A stretch of DNA of 64,000 nt, from contig CAWCLV010000006.1 in NCBI GenBank assembly GCA_963796485.1, positions 124,001-188,000 on the forward strand, in the 5' to 3' direction. The notes under the pieces were generated by a model. It saw only the letters and a program-made list of their open reading frames with translations. It made no database searches and was not told the DNA's origin. Each line of letters starts with the position of its first letter. The first letter of the stretch is position 1. The position numbers and the translations under genes are program-made. This DNA is from CAWCDJ01 sp963796485 (GTDB taxonomy: Bacteria; Acidobacteriota; Terriglobia; Bryobacterales; Bryobacteraceae). Below, piece after piece: positions 62,273-64,000 of the stretch.

Positions 62273-62353
62273 TTATTTCTCCAGTTGTGCGGCGGCCAGC
62301 TTCAGGTCGCGCGGGCTCACGATATCGATACGCCGGTAGACGGCTCTGCTAAG
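62273..62353 (-). pseudogene. Possible second integrase tail relic
   Basis: In the same frame and directly after the LysM stop codon, 26 codons read LSRAVYRRIDIVSPRDLKL and then AAAQLEK before a stop. The pattern resembles the very C-terminus of some tyrosine recombinases (RxxxIVSPxDLxxAAxxLE). The piece is too short to be sure. It is next to the element's right end. Confidence 0.3.
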
Positions 62354-62824
62354 TCACTCCGGAATCACCAGGTTCTGACCGGGGCTTATCTTATTCGGGT
62401 CGTGCAAGACATTTCTATTGGCGTTGAATATCTTGCCGTATTGGTTGGCGTCGCCATAAAACTGAAGACTAATTGACGACAGAGTATCCCCCGGCTTTAC
62501 GGTGTAGCGCCTTTGGTTCTGCCCGCCGGTCGCCGCCGCTCCAGCGGTCATAGTAGCCGGCGACGGCTGCACTGCGGGCTGCGCTGCCGGCTGCTGCTGT
62601 GAAACACTGATGTCGCAGATCAAATCGGAGAAACTGGTATCGATCAGTTTGATCTGGTCCCAGACTTTGTTTTTCGCCTCCGCCGACGGCGCCACGCCGC
62701 GGATCAACAGCTTGGGGCCTTCCATATTGATGTTCTGTAATTTCACTTGAAGCTGCTGCATCAGGTTGATGGCCGGTTGATACTTCTGTTTGAGCCGGTC
62801 GAATTCCTGGTTACTCTGCGCCAT
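62354..62824 (-). CDS. LysM-domain protein (Kbp/YgaU-like)
   Basis: 156 residues. The N-terminal half contains a BON-like region (KLLIRGVAPSAEAKNKVWDQIKLIDTSFSDLICDISV), a Gln/Pro/Ala linker, and a C-terminal LysM (RRYTVKPGDTLSSISLQFYGDANQYGKIFNANRNVLHDPNKISPGQNLVIPE) very like E. coli YgaU, the potassium-binding protein Kbp. No signal peptide. Start ATG at 62822-62824 has GAGGAGAC upstream. A peptidoglycan or K+ role is by similarity. Confidence 0.85.
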   Translation of the reverse strand: MAQSNQEFDRLKQKYQPAINLMQQLQVKLQNINMEGPKLLIRGVAPSAEAKNKVWDQIKLIDTSFSDLICDISVSQQQPAAQPAVQPSPATMTAGAAATGGQNQRRYTVKPGDTLSSISLQFYGDANQYGKIFNANRNVLHDPNKISPGQNLVIPE

Positions 62825-63006
62825 ATTGTCTCCTCTCAGCCCGGGTGATGCGCCTTGCGCAGCGGCCGATCCATTTGAATCGCATTCGGACGCGGTCCGG
62901 CGGCCATAAAACGAACGATTCGGCGGCCGTTCCGAAATCAACCGTCTCGCGGGCAATCGGTCAGACACGGGGTCGGGCTGCGGCTCGCGGCCGCACGCCC
63001 CACCGC

Positions 63007-63537
63007 TCAAGGCCGGAAGGTCACGCCGAAACGGAACTCGCCGAAGCCTCCCAGGTCCTGGCCGCCGGGGTAGCCTTTGAATTCGCCGCGCAAAGCCCAG
63101 CGCGGTCCCAACCAATAGTTCACGCCGGCGCCCAGGTTCAGATAAAGACCGCTCGTGCCCGAAATGCGCGCGCCGGAAACGCCGCCTACCAGGAATGGGT
63201 CCCATTCCTCGCGCCGCCTGCGCCGCGGACGGGTGAAATGATAAGTAAGATTCCCCGAGCCCAAAATCCCCACGTCGTTCTTGTGGATCGTGCCGATTTC
63301 GCCGCCGAGGTCGAGATGGTCGGTCAGGCTGAAGTCGAGCCCGATCCCAAAGCGCCCGGCACCCTCGAGCCTCTTGCCGAAGGTGACGCCTCCGTACACA
63401 AAACCGGAGTCCAGGGTCTGAGCGTGTGCGGTGCTGATCGCCGCCTGGCCAGACAGAAGCAGCACAATCACGGGGAGCATGCCGTGGCGGGCAACCCTTC
63501 GCGACACCCCCAGGGCAGAACTTCGTTTACGTTCCAT
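63007..63537 (-). CDS. Secreted outer-membrane beta-barrel protein
   Basis: 176 residues. Signal peptide (MLPVIVLLLSGQAAISTAHAQ), then alternating strands: VYGGVTFGKRL, RFGIGLDFSLTDHLDLGGEIGTI, GILGSGNLTYHFTRP, PFLVGGVSGARI, LYLNLGAGVNYWLGPRWALRGEFKGY and a C-terminal FGEFRFGVTFRP ending in an aromatic-x-aromatic style strand. It fits an OmpA/OmpW-like barrel. Start ATG at 63535-63537; a start nearer the signal is also possible. Confidence 0.75.
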   Translation of the reverse strand: MERKRSSALGVSRRVARHGMLPVIVLLLSGQAAISTAHAQTLDSGFVYGGVTFGKRLEGAGRFGIGLDFSLTDHLDLGGEIGTIHKNDVGILGSGNLTYHFTRPRRRRREEWDPFLVGGVSGARISGTSGLYLNLGAGVNYWLGPRWALRGEFKGYPGGQDLGGFGEFRFGVTFRP

Positions 63538-63662
63538 AACGTTTATCCCTCCGGAACAGTGAATCTATCCTTTGTTTCGTTCAGTACTTTCGTTTCAAGT
63601 ACCGGGTTGCTTGATTTACCGATATATATGTGATGAAATGCCAGATCATCGAGGTTTTAGCA

Positions 63663-63848
63663 ATGGCCAGCAGCGCACACGAAATGATCACGTCCGCCGG
63701 ATGGACCTATCGAATGAATGAGCGCGGATGGGTGATCTATCGCGACCCGAAGACCGGGACCTGGTACACCCGCGCGGACGCCCTGACGGCTTTGCGAGCT
63801 ACCCTCGATCCGGACCCGGCGGCCAGTGAAGCACACCCGGTCCGGTAA
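63663..63848 (+). CDS. Small conserved-looking protein
   Basis: About 61 residues (MASSAHEMITSAGWTYRMNERGWVIYRDPKTGTWYTRADALTALRATL then a Pro/Asp tail). The WTYRMNERGWVIYRDPKTGTWY block looks folded, with several aromatic residues, but has no known family. An in-frame start at 63633 or upstream would extend the N-terminus. Divergent from the barrel gene. Confidence 0.45.
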   Translation: MASSAHEMITSAGWTYRMNERGWVIYRDPKTGTWYTRADALTALRATLDPDPAASEAHPVR

Positions 63849-63857
63849 ACGGCCCGC

Positions 63858-64000
63858 CTAACGGCCAGTCGCCATTCCCATCCCCATAATTCCGAATGTT
63901 TGCAACGGCCGCGTGTCGCTCGTGAGCGTTTGTGTCACGCCAGTGGTCGTGTCGAACACCTCGAGCGTGGTCATTACGTTGCAGCGCGGACCGATCGGGA
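63858..64000 (-). CDS. 3' end of a gene running off the window
   Basis: 47 codons with no stop, ending with MGMGMATGR and a TAG. The part reads PIGPRCNVMTTLEVFDTTTGVTQTLTSDTRPLQT, a beta-rich sequence as in secreted repeat proteins. Start and function are off the window. Confidence 0.45.
   Translation of the reverse strand, partial: PIGPRCNVMTTLEVFDTTTGVTQTLTSDTRPLQTFGIMGMGMATGR

Overview
This is a GC-rich, gene-dense chromosomal window of 64 kb from a diderm bacterium. Lipid A genes (fabZ, lpxA, lpxI), TonB-type proteins, outer-membrane barrels and RND/ABC-type adaptors show an outer membrane. The mix of a DUF255 thioredoxin protein, PQQ-like propellers, an isoquinoline-oxidoreductase-like pair, many two-component and sigma regulators and palindromic intergenic repeats fits soil Acidobacteriota, most likely Bryobacterales (Solibacter-like). 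That placement is inferred from gene content only. I see no rRNA, CRISPR array, intact insertion sequence or replication origin.

Layout. 0-5.4 kb is regulatory: a sigma-54 activator (its end lies off the window), a STAS protein, a Cys-rich small protein, a MerR regulator, a DUF302 protein and a hybrid histidine kinase. 5.35-5.6 kb is a repeat-scarred gap, followed by an ABC efflux ATPase and adaptor with no permease. 8-20 kb is housekeeping: accA, a YciE-like ferritin, a PHP phosphoesterase, ygfZ, a glyoxalase-II-like hydrolase, DinB, a MurJ-like flippase, tpx, a DUF255 protein, a DapA-family lyase and fumC. 20-29.5 kb holds an aldehyde/isoquinoline-type molybdenum oxidoreductase, a large membrane glycosyltransferase, a PQQ-like propeller and an esterase. 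29.5-39 kb has guaB, a Rieske protein, mutM, an outer-membrane barrel, a C4 zinc-ribbon coiled-coil protein, murJ, a PfkB kinase, an O-methyltransferase, thiL and a cold-shock gene with a clear terminator.

39-44.5 kb is a leftward envelope block: fabZ-lpxA-lpxI-Gfo/Idh-tonB-small membrane protein, then a FliA/WhiG-type sigma factor with three direct repeats before it. 44.5-49.4 kb runs rightward: a possible Cys-His-Asp enzyme, an M20 peptidase, Ppx/GppA, a nucleotidyltransferase and a TIM-barrel isomerase. 49.5-56.5 kb has an ECF sigma factor with a membrane partner, a secreted zinc metallopeptidase, two tandem HlyD-type adaptors, rnhA, a Dus enzyme and a glycine-zipper protein. 57-60.3 kb has a PAS/four-Cys protein, a bile-acid/sodium-symporter-family transporter and a double TonB_C protein.

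The accessory part is 60.35-62.15 kb: a tRNA-Ile2(CAU) gene whose 3' half is repeated 1.7 kb away, enclosing a decayed integrative element. It contains an integrase stump, a ribbon-helix-helix gene, a frameshifted partner gene and three copies of a GC-rich repeat. A LysM protein, an outer-membrane barrel, a small protein and the 3' end of another gene close the window. The most notable features are this tRNA-borne element, the cruciform repeat family at gene 3' ends, the repeat-associated duplication beside the efflux ATPase, and the triple direct repeat upstream of the sigma factor.
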